From NCBI GenBank assembly GCA_964017065.1, contig OZ024785.1:930001-994000 (forward strand): a stretch of 64,000 nt of DNA. The letters are read 5' to 3'. Source of the DNA: Haliclona indistincta (taxonomy: Eukaryota; Porifera; Demospongiae; Haplosclerida; Chalinidae). Position 1 is the stretch's first letter. Every line of letters begins with the position of its first letter. The notes beneath the pieces are model-generated. The model was not told where the DNA came from, did not search any database, and worked only from the letters and a program-made list of their open reading frames with translations. The position numbers were made by a program, and so were the translations under genes. Shown in pieces: positions 1 to 10,460 of this stretch.

Positions 1-2
1 TG

Positions 3-590
3 GACGAATTTGCAGGAAGTGCTTCCTTGCATATGAGAGGGTGATGAAGGCTAAGACAGTTGTAGCAGAGAATGCAGCCAATGCTGTTCATACTGTTGTC
101 GCTGTGGCAGCTGCGTTAAAGGAGACCGAGTCTGACTCAGTGAGGTTACATTTCAACCACCTCCTCCAAAGCGACATGCTCCAGTGTTCGTTGCAAATCA
201 ACACTCTCCTGATGCTGTAGTAAGTATACACAACTAATCCAGGGTATAGTATTAATATAATTATTCGCATACAGGTTTATATTAACTACAAGAAGCCTCG
301 TACTCATGTTCTCACTCCTAGTCGTAAGCGTTTAGGTAAAGCATTGGCTAGAGGAAGCAGGAAGGTTGTAGCTATAGAGTGTTTAAAGGATCCCACCACA
401 AGGAGGCACATACTGAAGAAGATTGGTATCCTAGTCAGAAATGAAATGGTTGCAATGTGTACTGATGGAAGAGGCTCAATCCTACGGTGCCAGTCTAGCA
501 GTGCCATTAAGGAGTTTACCTGGGAGAAGCTTTTGAGTGAGGCCGCAGAGACAATCACAAATACTCTAAGGCGCCTAGAGTACACGTCAC
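3..590 (+). pseudogene. Fragment of uncharacterised CxxC-containing protein (repeat family)
   Basis: Two exon-like pieces. The first (about 3-228) begins inside a protein with a CRKC motif followed by an Ala/Val-rich helical stretch and ends at a good donor (GTAAGT at 229). The second starts after CAG at 275 and reads on as a basic segment (SRKRLGKALARGSRKVV) to about 590. The N-terminal reading frame runs into the PPPPKR segment only if one base near position 140 is skipped, so the first piece is frameshifted. After about 590 the open frame is antisense to a RecQ-like exon, so the true C-terminus is missing. The overall plan resembles repetitive uncharacterised proteins of sponges and corals; I do not know its function. 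It is probably a dead copy of a mobile or multicopy gene. Confidence 0.4.
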
Positions 591-1054
591 CTAGAAACAC
601 CTTTCTCCACTTCCTGCTATCCAAAATCATCTCGGGTGTAAAAATGACCAACTGGTAATCACCCTTCTTGACTCCTCTCTTGATATTCTCATCATGCTGA
701 TCTCCAGCTATATAACAAGCAGTAACTCCACGAGCTTGTAGACTAGTGACCTAACGCCAAGAATATAGGGTACAGTTGTATAATAATACAGAGAGAAATC
801 ACACACCTGGTCTTTCATTATAGCTGTCAAAGGAGCCACAATAACTACAATAGAAGGCTCCCCCACTGGTAATAACTCGTCAAACATATAGGGGAGACAG
901 GAAAAGCACAAACTCTTCCCAAATCCAGTTGGGAGAACAGCAAAAACGTCACAACCACGAATGATCCCAGCTACAACCTTTAGCTGTTCGTCCTTTATCG
1001 AGCTGTACCCCAGCTGCTGTACGGCATTGGCTGCAGTCTTTTGTATAGCCACGT
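585..1054 (-). pseudogene. RecQ-like helicase fragment (two exons)
   Basis: Exon 807-1054 encodes an LGYSSIKDEQ segment followed by Walker A (LPTGFGKS) and a motif Ia region ending IMKDQ. It is spliced in phase 0 to an exon starting at 750 that continues VTSLQARGVTACYIAGD and reads to a YQLVIFTPEMIL segment. These are the first motifs of RecQ-family DNA helicases, in order. The expected DEAH box further on is not intact (VIVSAASLKS in its place), and the sequence then merges with an unrelated gene fragment on the other strand. No initiator exon is seen; the 807-1054 exon has a good acceptor at 1055-1056. RecQ-like genes are often multicopy in early animals. This copy looks truncated. Confidence 0.6.
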
Positions 1055-1657
1055 CTGTGAGAGCCTGAGATGAAGCATAGATACGATATACTCACAGGGA
1101 TTAGCAACGGACAGGAATTTCAAATACATCCGCGTTACGGGTTAAATTTCCAACGTGTTAGAGCCCCGGTCGAGCCCCGGTTAGAGCACAGCGTGCGAAG
1201 AGTAGGGCCCGCCAAATAGCATGGCTTGACTAATCGCGTGTGTGGGTAGGAATGCTGTAGCGCGAAGGCAGGAAAATTGTCAGTACAACGAAGGATTCAA
1301 AGCACGAGAAAACCAATGTTAAAAGTAAGATCTTCTTTCAGCACCGTTATTTCCATAGAACTGCCTTTCTTCTCGAGGATAAACTGAAAACAAGATCAGC
1401 CAGAGTGTATCTATTGTCAGAAGAGGTACACAAAGACCCGTACCGTAGGGCTGAACGGCTTAGTTTTATGGAGCGCCAAATGGGACAAAATTCTATGCTG
1501 TTACATACCATAAATACATGACACGGCACGCAATCCGCAACGCGTTGACACGATACGCAATCCGGAAACGCGTTCACAACCTCTATTTTGAAGGAGGAGT
1601 TTGTGGGTGGAGCGTGCACGTGTAGATTAACCCCGCCCCCTAGCTGATGATGCCACG
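1055..1657. other. No gene; holds an interspersed repeat
   Basis: No convincing coding sequence. About 1461-1621 contains a GC-richer segment (with ACGCGTT and CAATCCG words) that recurs in inverted orientation at about 9528-9678, so it is an interspersed repeat. Confidence 0.5.
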
Positions 1658-1773
1658 ATGGAGTTGAACGTACATATTGACCTTTGTGAGGCACTCTTAG
1701 AGGATTTCTTGATACAGTTCCAAAACCCTCTCTTACTTCAAGATGCCGTCGCTTTGGAAGGCTTGTTTAAGGT

Positions 1774-2683
1774 AGATGGGCGTAACTCCGGACGGGGTGT
1801 AACTCCGGACGCGCAATTGTAAATATTCGCAACTTTCACTACGAGCAAGCTTATGCTTTCAAACTTGCGCTATAAGCAGCCCAAGGCACGCCTTAGCAAT
1901 GAACAAAACTTAACTTACAGACATTGAATTTGCGTTCACTAGCAGGTACTTACCACTCGCAGATCTTTGAAAAATTGTGCTAAAACCGTTCGTAGCCGTC
2001 TATAATTATTAGTTGCAGTGTTCGAAGTGCAAAATTCAAGTCTAATTCCTTTTTCGAGATAATACCAAAACATGCTTTGCAGTATCTTGCAGTGGCGTAA
2101 CTGGCACTCTGGTGACCCCAGGGCCTGATTAATATTCATTGTAGCCACACCCACTTTTATTAACAACTGGTTCTGGCTGTACAGGTCTCTTCCAGGGCAA
2201 ATACCTCCAAATAGGCAGTTGCCTACTACTCATGATGTTTGTAGTGGTTCACTGTGGTTGCAACAGATCAGCTGTAGCTGTGGTCTCTTATTATTATATT
2301 AGCTAATAACTATGACAACGCGCCAATTGAAAAAGCCATGCATGCGTGTAAATGAATATAATTATTATTTGTGAATATAATTAACGATCGCTTTTGATGC
2401 CAGGGCCCAGGCCCGTGTAGGCCCGGGTTCAGATACGCCACTGGTATCTTGTATTCTTCTCAGTGATATTTCATCGTAATGGGTGTGTCCGTAGTTACCA
2501 GTTTTCAGTGGGGGACGAGTTTCACGCCGTACAAACAGTCAGTGGATGTTTTCGTTTACTCTCATCTTCGGTATTTGTAGCACAGTAGCGTACTAGAAAA
2601 TGCTGCAGATCTGATGGTGATACCGGCTTCTACAACTGAACGCCGACCGTTTACGTAAAGTTTGTCCGGAGTTACGCCCATCT
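1774..2683. repeat. Interval bounded by perfect 20-bp inverted repeats
   Basis: AGATGGGCGTAACTCCGGAC at 1774-1793 is the exact reverse complement of 2664-2683. The 12-base core GTAACTCCGGAC recurs at about 1799. The right end lies 10 bp before the first ATG of the integrase reading frame at 2693. The left end follows a short open segment (1658-1771, 38 codons from ATG) with a possible donor. The interval could be a foldback element or the terminal repeats of a transposon upstream of the integrase. No matching repeat was found after the integrase, so they are not demonstrated to be its ends. Confidence 0.5.
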
Positions 2684-2692
2684 AGCTACCTT

Positions 2693-4128
2693 ATGGCAGC
2701 CGAATCGTTATTATCCTATTTAGTGCACATTGAGTCTTTCGCCTCAGCTGACAGTCGACCCACGTCCATTCGGCACTCACTTGGTTCTGCGATAGATGCT
2801 ACAATAGAAATGGCTCAAATACTGGAAAGGCTAATTTATGGTTTTCAGAGGCGACAGGCTATACCTAGCCCGCGGGGACGACCCAAACTGCAGATAGCTC
2901 AACTCGGGTCAGCTTGTAGAACTGCTACAATCGCATTTCTCTATTCTGGATATAGCCAGGTTGTTTGGGTGTTCCCCAAAGACAATCTATAGTAGAATGC
3001 ATGAGTACGGCATAATGGATGCTCTTCATAATTTTCTGACTGATGGAGACCTTGATAGCATTGTGGAAAGATTTGTCTTAGCACACCCAACTTGTGGACA
3101 GCGAATGCTCGTGGGTCACATACGATCTTTGGGTTTGCACATTTCCAGGCAGAGGGTATGGGATAGTCTTATTCGAACTGATCCTCATGGTGTATCTCTG
3201 CGTCAAAGGCAAGTATTGCATCGGCGTCAGTATTCAGTAGCAGGTCCCAATAGTCTATGGCATATTGACGGGTATCAAAAGCTTGTAAGATGGAGACTAG
3301 TTATCCACGGTGGAATAGATGGCTTCTCACGAGAGATTATGTACCTTGCTGCTGCAACTAACAATGAAGCTTCAACAGTACTTAACTTGTTTCTCAAAGC
3401 AGTGGATGAATATGGTTTGCCATCAAGAGTGAGAAGTGACAAAGGAGGTGAAAACACTGGCGTATCTCATTACATGCTTAATCACCCTGAAAGAGGTCCA
3501 GGACGAGGCAGTATGATTTCAGGTAGAAGTGTGCATAATCAAAGAATCGAGCGACTTTGGCGTGACCTTTTTAATGGTTGTGTTGCATCCTTTTACTACC
3601 ATTTCTATGAACTTGAGGACAATGGCCTGCTCGACCCATGTGATGACCGGGATCTATTTGCTTTACATTATGCTTACATTCCTTTACTTAACCGTCGCCT
3701 ACAACAGTTTCGTACAACCTGGAGACATCATCCCCTGCGAACTGAACATAACAAGAGTCCAGAGCAACTTTGGATTGCTGGAATGTGTTCAGGAATAGTC
3801 GAAGAGCGAGCTCTTCAAGCTGTCTTGGAGCCAATGAGTGAGGTACGTAAATAAAACAGATAATTCATTCATGCATGCATGCTTTGACATTTTTGCCATG
3901 TGCTTAGTATTGTTTTCGTGCATACAGGAACAATTACTCTGGTATGGTATTGACTGGAATGGTCCGATTAACCTGGATAATGAGAATACTGTTGTTGTCC
4001 CCCCGGTTAATAACCTTCTGCCGCAGGATGTGCAAGAAATATTGCAGCGTGAAATTGACCTAGCTGATAATATTGACCCTGAGCAAACTTATTTAGCTGT
4101 CCGTATATTTGTACATGCTCTTACATAA
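2693..4128 (+). pseudogene. DDE (rve-type) integrase gene, one frameshift
   Basis: Two coding exons: 2693-3842 and 3928-4128, joined in phase 0. The N-terminal part has a helical region, a [10 protein letters not shown] segment and a helix-turn-helix-like stretch ([15 protein letters not shown]). The catalytic core shows the first Asp in WHIDGYQK, the second in VRSDKGGEN and the Glu in [10 protein letters not shown], with about 36 residues between the second Asp and the Glu, as in retroviral-type integrase cores. The two halves are in different frames: one surplus G in the GGG near 2905 breaks the frame. This is either a disabling mutation or a base-call error. The family is widespread in animal genomes as an uncharacterised integrase-core protein; a transposon origin is likely, but the native element ends are not visible. 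No gag, protease or reverse transcriptase is adjacent. Confidence 0.7.
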
Positions 4129-4689
4129 ATTTAATTGGCTCAATTCAATGATAATTATTGTGTACAAAATTAATAGATATCACTGAATGCTTGCACATGA
4201 TACTACAGCTGCGTACTTCGTGCTGACCCTGCAGGCTCTGAGAGTGGATACTTACAAATAGGGCAGAGATATAGTCTGGTGGTGGCTCAGTAAGGCTATG
4301 AATTTAAGAATGATGTCGCAAGTCACCACCAACAGTAAACTATCGCACAGGACTCCTCTATGTAGCTGTCAGAATCTCCAATAGACCTGTCTCAGTCACT
4401 ATGTGTATATCATGTATCATTCTCACCTCATGCATGTTAAGTTGATTATCATTGTTGGTTTGCTAATAATCTTTGGCGAACAACACAAGTCTTATTCCAA
4501 TAGATTATAGCAGACTGATTTGCTACAATTCTAATGCTTAGAATAATTATTATGCTCAGCAAGATTACTATTATGTTTTTCTTGGTATGATTTTTGTTCT
4601 TTGAGGTGCTTCCAGCAACTCGATACCAGTTGATTGCATAGCACTATACAGTGTGTTTGATCCTGTGAGACTGTTTCTATACTGCTGTG
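4129..4689. other. AT-rich intergenic stretch
   Basis: No coding sequence, RNA gene or repeat structure seen. Confidence 0.4.
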
Positions 4690-4699
4690 AATGCTAAAA

Positions 4700-5695
4700 T
4701 CAGTGACGGCATGCAGGACTCTAATTTGGTGAAAAATTGCTCTTCTAGTGTTGCCAGAATCACGATAGCAGTAAATTCGTCACTCTCCCAGTGCATTCAC
4801 TACTGTGAAATCGATCAGCATGCTCTGGACCCTGATATTGTGAAATATTGCTCTGCTAGTGTTGCCAGAGTAGTAAATTCGTTACTCTCCCAGTGCATTC
4901 ACTACTGTGAAATCGATCAGCATGCTCTGGACCCTGATATTGTGAAATATTGCTCTGCTAGTGTTGCCAGAGTAGTAAATTCGTTACTCTCCCAGTGCAT
5001 TCACTACTGTGAAATCGATCAGCATGCTCTGGACTCTGATTTTGTGAAATATTGCTCTGCCTATAGTCACGATAGCAGTAAATTCCTTACTCTCCCAGTG
5101 GATTCACTACTGTGAAATCGATCAGCATGCTCTGGACTCTGATTTTGTGAAATATTGCTCTGCCTAGTCACGATAGCAGTAAATTCCTTACTCTCCCAGT
5201 GGATTCACTACTGTGAAATCGATCAGCATGCTCTGGACTCTGATTTTGTGAAATATTGCTCTGCCTAGTCACGATAGCAGTAAATTCCTTACTCTCCCAG
5301 TGGATTCTCTACTGTGAAATCGATCAGCATGCTCTGGACTCTGATATTGTGAAATATTGCTCTGCTAGTGTTGCCAGAGTAGTAAATTCCTTACTCTCCC
5401 AGTGGATTCTCTACTGTGAAATCGATCAGCATGCTCTGGACCCTGATATTGTGAAATATTGCTCTGCTAGTGTTGCCAGAGTAGTAAATTCGTTACTCTC
5501 CCAGTGGATTCACTACTGTGAAATCGATCAGTATGCTCTGGACACTGATTTTGTGAAATATTGCTCTGCCTAGTCACGATAGCAGTAAATTCCTTACTCT
5601 CCCAGTGGATTCACTACTGTGAAATGGATCAGCATGCTCTGGACTCTGATTTTGTGAAATACCGCTCTGCTAGTGTTGCCAGCTGCTGAGGTCAC
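4700..5695 (+). repeat. Minisatellite, about 102-bp unit, 9-10 copies
   Basis: The core GAAATCGATCAGCATGCTC recurs at about 4806, 4909, 5011, 5113, 5213, 5315, 5417, 5520 and (one change) 5621, a period of 100-103 bp. Most units are 102 bp, or 34 codons, so the plus strand stays open over several units and spells a repeated CEIDQHALD peptide. Units of other length break the frame and there is no plausible start or splice context, so I read it as non-coding. Two unit types alternate: one with a GTTGCCAGAGTAGTAAATTC join and one with a shorter CACGATAGCAG join. Confidence 0.85.
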
Positions 5696-6035
5696 GATAG
5701 CATTTCCATGACAACAGATTCAATAACTTAGAATTAATATTAATTTTTTGAGTTACAAGACTAACAATTATAGTCTGTTCTAAAGTTGTCTGTGACTTGA
5801 CTTGTTCTTGTTAGACTGCTCATATCCTGTATCTTTACAATCATAATAATTCAATGCAGGAAATAATCTTCAGTCAGGTCTGCAAGAAACAAGAGAGAGA
5901 GGAGAGTGTGTGTGTTTGTATGTGTGGGAAGGAAGGAGAGAGAACAGAGGGTGGGAGAAAGAGAGGTAGGAATAAGGAGGGAACGAGAGAGGAGGTAGGA
6001 ACACACAGTCAAGTACACACTGACACTTAATTACC

Positions 6036-6036
<1 letters not shown>

Positions 6037-6087
<51 letters not shown>

Positions 6088-6132
6088 AGGGAGAGGGAGA
6101 GGGAGAGGGAGAGGGAGAGGGAGAGGGAGAGG

Positions 6133-6191
<59 letters not shown>

Positions 6192-6192
6192 G

Positions 6193-6223
<31 letters not shown>

Positions 6224-6240
6224 GGAGAGAGGGAAGGAGT
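6037..6240. repeat. (GA)n / (GAGAGG)n microsatellite
   Basis: About 200 bp of GA repeats with an inner block of GGGAGA hexamers. Serine/leucine-rich or leucine/proline-rich open frames here are artefacts of the repeat. Confidence 0.95.
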
Positions 6241-6246
6241 GGAAGT

Positions 6247-6756
6247 AAAGAGATTGTCACCATTGTTTACATTCGTATATTGGGCGGTTACAACAGACTT
6301 AATTCTGTGTGCACTGACTGGTTGAAGGGCAAATGCAACAACAAATAACATAGACACCAACAACGATGTTGACAACAATAATAACTAAGGCACAACAACA
6401 GACAGTCAGGTTACCCAGAGAGTGGTATGGAAAAAACACAAGATTGCTGGAAACATCGCACACATACACCTTGACTATAATCACACTATGCTTCCTTAGA
6501 GGGAGGGAATGAGCAACAGTGGAACTAGCACATATATACACAAGCACAGAGAATAAAATTTATGACAACTCTAGCTCAAGTAGAGAAATTCAGTAAAACT
6601 AAGACAATCACACCAATCAGCACTATAGCAATACTAAGCAACTAGCAATTACCACCATGGCACCGACACACAGGCATGTGCTCGGTTATTATTTGCAATT
6701 TTGGCTCTACCCAGACTAAAGGTAAAATGCTATCACAGTACTGAATAAAGTCAGAC
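6247..6756. other. Non-coding stretch
   Basis: No gene or clear repeat seen between the microsatellite and the next foldback element. Confidence 0.4.
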
Positions 6757-7337
6757 CTTACTGGGGGGCGGGGGAAGAGAGGAGTTGAGACGTAAGGTCT
6801 TGTGACTCTGAATAGTATTTTGTGTTGCTACTGAAATCCCGGCAGAGCCAATCAGATTATAGACATCACGTGACTAGAGAACTGCTATACTATGGATGGC
6901 TTTCTTGATAGTTACATACGATCAGCAAGATTCATTTCTAAATCGCAAGCATCCTGCCTCAATCGGATGAGCTTTTCAAATTTCAGAGTCACTAAAGCAC
7001 AAGCAACAAATACAGGTGTCATTGGTGTCAGGAAGCAGTTAGTTTACAGCGGTAAATACACTGTGTCATATCTCGTGCAGTACATAGGAATAACATGCTT
7101 CACTTGTTGGCCTAGCTCTGTCGCGAGCTACTTCTGGAGAGTTCAGATAGGCAATCAACACACTAAGGTGTATTCATAGCTCGTCTCATAGCTAGACCAC
7201 GCCTAAAATCACATGCTGTACGGTAACGTAGAATGACATATTGTATTGCATCGGAACACAAAATACTATTCAGAGTCACCAGACCTTACGTCACAACTCC
7301 CCTCTTCCCACCGCCCATCATCCCACCCCCGGTAAGG
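6757..7337. mobile_element. Foldback element with about 80-bp imperfect arms
   Basis: The segment after 6757 (CCTTACTGGGGGGCGGGG, then a run through GACGTAAGGTCT and TGACTCTGAATAGTATTT) is repeated in reverse complement ending at 7337. Arms are about 80 bp with small indels; the loop of about 400 bp has no convincing gene. It looks like a non-autonomous DNA transposon (MITE). Confidence 0.6.
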
Positions 7338-7521
7338 CCTGGACGCGAGACTAGGTATAAGGAATACAGCCACGGCTATGCACTAGCACAATTATGCACC
7401 TATCAATGCGATGCCCACCTCGGGCGTATAGTGGGGAAAGATAGGGGTATTGTCACGTGGGCTGGTCCCCAGGGGTGGGGATAGGTGGGGCGTTTGTCAA
7501 GCAAGCGCATGCATACAATTA

Positions 7522-8723
7522 CAGTGGACCACACGAAGAGAGTGAAAAACTATGTTTTTGACATTTTGTTTCATATCTCAGAAACCAAGTGTCCTATGAT
7601 CATGTTGCAGGTACCATTATGATCCTCTATCCTTACTGAACACCCTCATTCATATGGCTTTGTGTCACGTGACGTGGGAGTGTCACAACATGGCGGCGTA
7701 TCACACCCACTGGAACGACAGTTTTTAGTTAGGATTTCCAGAACTACTGGTAGTTAAGATTTCTTAACGCTGCATTACAACCTTCACCTAGGGCGCTAAC
7801 CTGTGGGCAAGCGTCCGTCTTTAACTAGCGTTAGTTCGGCGAAGGGGAGCAAAAGATGGGTTTCGCGACAAGCCAAAATTTTAGGTGCGGGAAATCAGAT
7901 TCCGTGGGAGTTAAGCTCCAATACTAGGAGAATGCATAGCCAATACATTCATCCACACTTTGCCACACACTACGCGTCCCTAGAAATGTTCACAGCGACA
8001 AACGAGACTCTTTCCTGCTCGAGTGCTGTTTTCTTGCCGCCATCTTGCTAATTTAATGGATTTTGTGATGTCACACGTTTGTTATTGGCATGTGTTGCGT
8101 CATAACTATTACACAGACTCAATGTGTTTTCAACAGTTATGACGTTTTACACAGCCATAGTTATTATGCGTGACATCACAAAAATCCATTAAATTAGCAA
8201 GATGGCGGCAAGAAAACAGCACTCGAGCAGGAAAGAGTCTCGTTTGTCGCTGTGAACATTTCTAGGGACGCGTAGTGTGTGGCAAAGTGTGGATGAATGT
8301 ATTGGCTATGCAGTCTCCTAGTATTGGAGCTTAACTCCCACGGAATCTGATTTCCCGCACCTAAAATTTTGGCTTGTCGCGAAACCCATCTTTTGCTCCC
8401 CTTCGCCGAACTAACGCTAGTTAAAGACGGACACTTGCCCACAGGTTAGCGCCCTAGGTGAAGGTTGTAATGCAGCGTTAAGAAATCTTAACTACCAGTA
8501 GTTCTGGAAATCCTAACTAAAAACTGTCGTTCCAGTGGGTGTGATACGCCGCCATGTTGTGACACTCCCACGTCACGTGACACAAAGCCATATGAATGAG
8601 GGTGTTCGGTAAGGATAGAGGATCATAATGGTACCTGCAACATGATCATAGGACACTTGGTTCTTGAGATATGAAACAAAATGTCAAAAACATAGTTTTT
8701 CACTCTCTTCGTGTGGTCCACTG
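7522..8723. mobile_element. Giant Tc1/mariner-like palindromic element, TA target duplication
   Basis: A 1,202-bp palindrome starting CAGTGGACCACACGAAGAG and ending with its reverse complement, flanked on both sides by TA (7520-7521, 8724-8725). Arms of about 550 bp are nearly identical; the loop is about 8079-8165. CAGT termini and a TA duplication are typical of Tc1/mariner elements. No transposase is encoded; the mirrored 82-codon open frames on opposite strands are a product of the symmetry. Each arm contains GCCGCCATCTTGC, which matches a YY1-type core. Confidence 0.8.
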
Positions 8724-9163
8724 TAGTCAGGAGTGGCCCGACCCATCACGTGCCGTATGGGTCAGAAGACACTAGTATCATCGAGTTGTACACTTTGCAT
8801 GAAATCGTGCAAACCAATCAGATTGCAGCAAAGGTCGCGTCACGTCCGGGTGGGTGGTAACTTAACTAACATGTGGCGTGACTGCGTGAGAACTCTTAAA
8901 ACTCTAGATGCAAGCAAGACCGCGATTGAGCGACAAAGATATTGAAAGAGCAGCCACCAAGGCATGTAGAAAATTGGGCTACGAGTCTACGACAGGCTGA
9001 AAGAAGAACAGTTATTACAACGTGGTTATTAACAAAACGACACGTGATTAACTTTATTCATCACTCGATTATTGCGTAGTGCACATTCCAGAGCGACAAC
9101 TCGATGATGCTAGTGTCTCCTGACCCATCCGTAGACGCGATGGGTCGGGCCACGCCTGACTAG
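8724..9163. mobile_element. Foldback element with TAGTCAGG ends
   Basis: TAGTCAGGAGTGGCCCGACC at 8724 is matched in reverse complement by the segment ending GGCCACGCCTGACTA at 9163. Arms run about 85 bp and include CACTAGTATCATCGAGTTG / CAACTCGATGATGCTAGTG. The centre (about 8930-9030, plus strand) holds a decayed ACRKLGYES segment resembling the start of a RecQ-like helicase exon. It abuts the TA duplication of the preceding palindrome. Confidence 0.6.
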
Positions 9164-10460
9164 CATAGAATGGACAATGGTCACAGTCCTCGCAAAAGTC
9201 GGCTGTCGGAGTGGGGGATATATGGGGCAGAGTGGGGGTTTGGCTCTGTAAAAATGCCCCATATGTGGGGGAAGGTCTGATTGGCTGTGACAAATCCCCA
9301 CCTTGTCCCCACATCGACCGAGGTGGAGCCTGGGGGTGGGCATCGCATTGATAGGTGCATTAAGCATACTAACACTCAACAGGACACACACTGATGAACC
9401 ACTTACAACTCTACTAGTTTCACATATTGGTGGCTCTCAGTTTCTCGCTCTCATAAGCCAGGTTTGGAGCAAGAAGAATTCTATTCACTCCCGGCGCGGC
9501 TCGGACCGGCCCCGATTCCACTGGCTCCACCCACAAACTCCTCCTTCAAAATAGAGGTTGTGAACGCGTTTCCGGATTGCGTGTCGTGTCAACGCGTTGC
9601 GGATTGCGTACCGTGTCATGTATGGTATGTAAAAGGATAGAATTTTGTCCCATATGGCGCTCCATATAGTTTGTCTAGTGTGATAGCGCTACACCGTGTG
9701 AGATCGAGAATAGAAAATGCGCTAGTGCCATGAGGACATGTACGAACTAACATGTTATCAGCAAAGAATGGACCGAAGCACAACTAAAAACTAGTAACAG
9801 GTACACAACCACTTTTCAGCAGAGTAAACAAACTGTTTGTTAGCGTTTACAACCCTTGTCCAACCGATTCGCCGGTTAGCGATCAAAACGAAACAGTACT
9901 CAAGTCGCCTTTACTATCGAAGTGTATGCAGAACGTGCTAGTCAATCACCAGAGCTCGACAACGTGCCGTGCCAGTGACTCTTATCTTCTTAGCACGGTC
10001 GTCAAGAGCTAGCTTAGCAACGTGCTCGTTGCAAGGCAACGTTTAATTTTTAACCCGTAACGAGGATGTAAATTCAGCTCGTAATACAAAATGTATTGGA
10101 ATGCGCACGCGTTGCTAATCCCCGTTGGTATACTGTATCTATGGATGAAGCCGCCATATAGCTGTAGTGTTACGTAATTATTACGTTTTAAATTAGATTC
10201 ATAACTGATACTGCAATCTGATTGGGTCGCAGCTATAGCTGCGACGGGCACAAGTCGTGTATACTAGTACTAGTGTCCCCTGACTATTATAGTTTTACAC
10301 ATGTATAATAGTCCATTGCAAAAGGTAACGAACTCTTGTCCATTGAAAGAAACCACGATTCTACTAGTTTGCCCGGCACAATAAACACTACTGTAACAAG
10401 TACAATACTACATACTACTTCATACATGTAGTCAAGTCAAGCACTCAGTACATTCACACA
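9164..10460. other. Repeat-rich, no gene
   Basis: GCATCGCATTGATAGGTGC near 9340 is the inverted counterpart of a segment near 7397, so these words flank the two foldback elements between them. About 9528-9678 is the inverted copy of the repeat at 1461-1621. The rest up to 10460 shows no gene. Confidence 0.45.

Noticed and set aside
1658..1771. 38-codon open segment (MELNVHIDLCEALLED) ending at a GTAGAT donor, as a first exon of the integrase
   Set aside because: It would have to join the integrase frame at the AG at 2683-2684, and the phases do not match (a stop follows soon after). It is left as a possible exon of something else.
6027..6378. Long Ser/Leu/Pro open frames on the minus strand
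   Set aside because: They are translations of the GA microsatellite.
7803..8442. Two mirror-image 82-codon open frames
   Set aside because: They are the same sequence read from the two arms of the Tc1-like palindrome; no domain and no codon signal.
8926..9030. Second RecQ-like fragment (plus strand, ACRKLGYES)
   Set aside because: Too short, with a stop and a frame change; similarity to the exon at 807-1054 is suggestive only.
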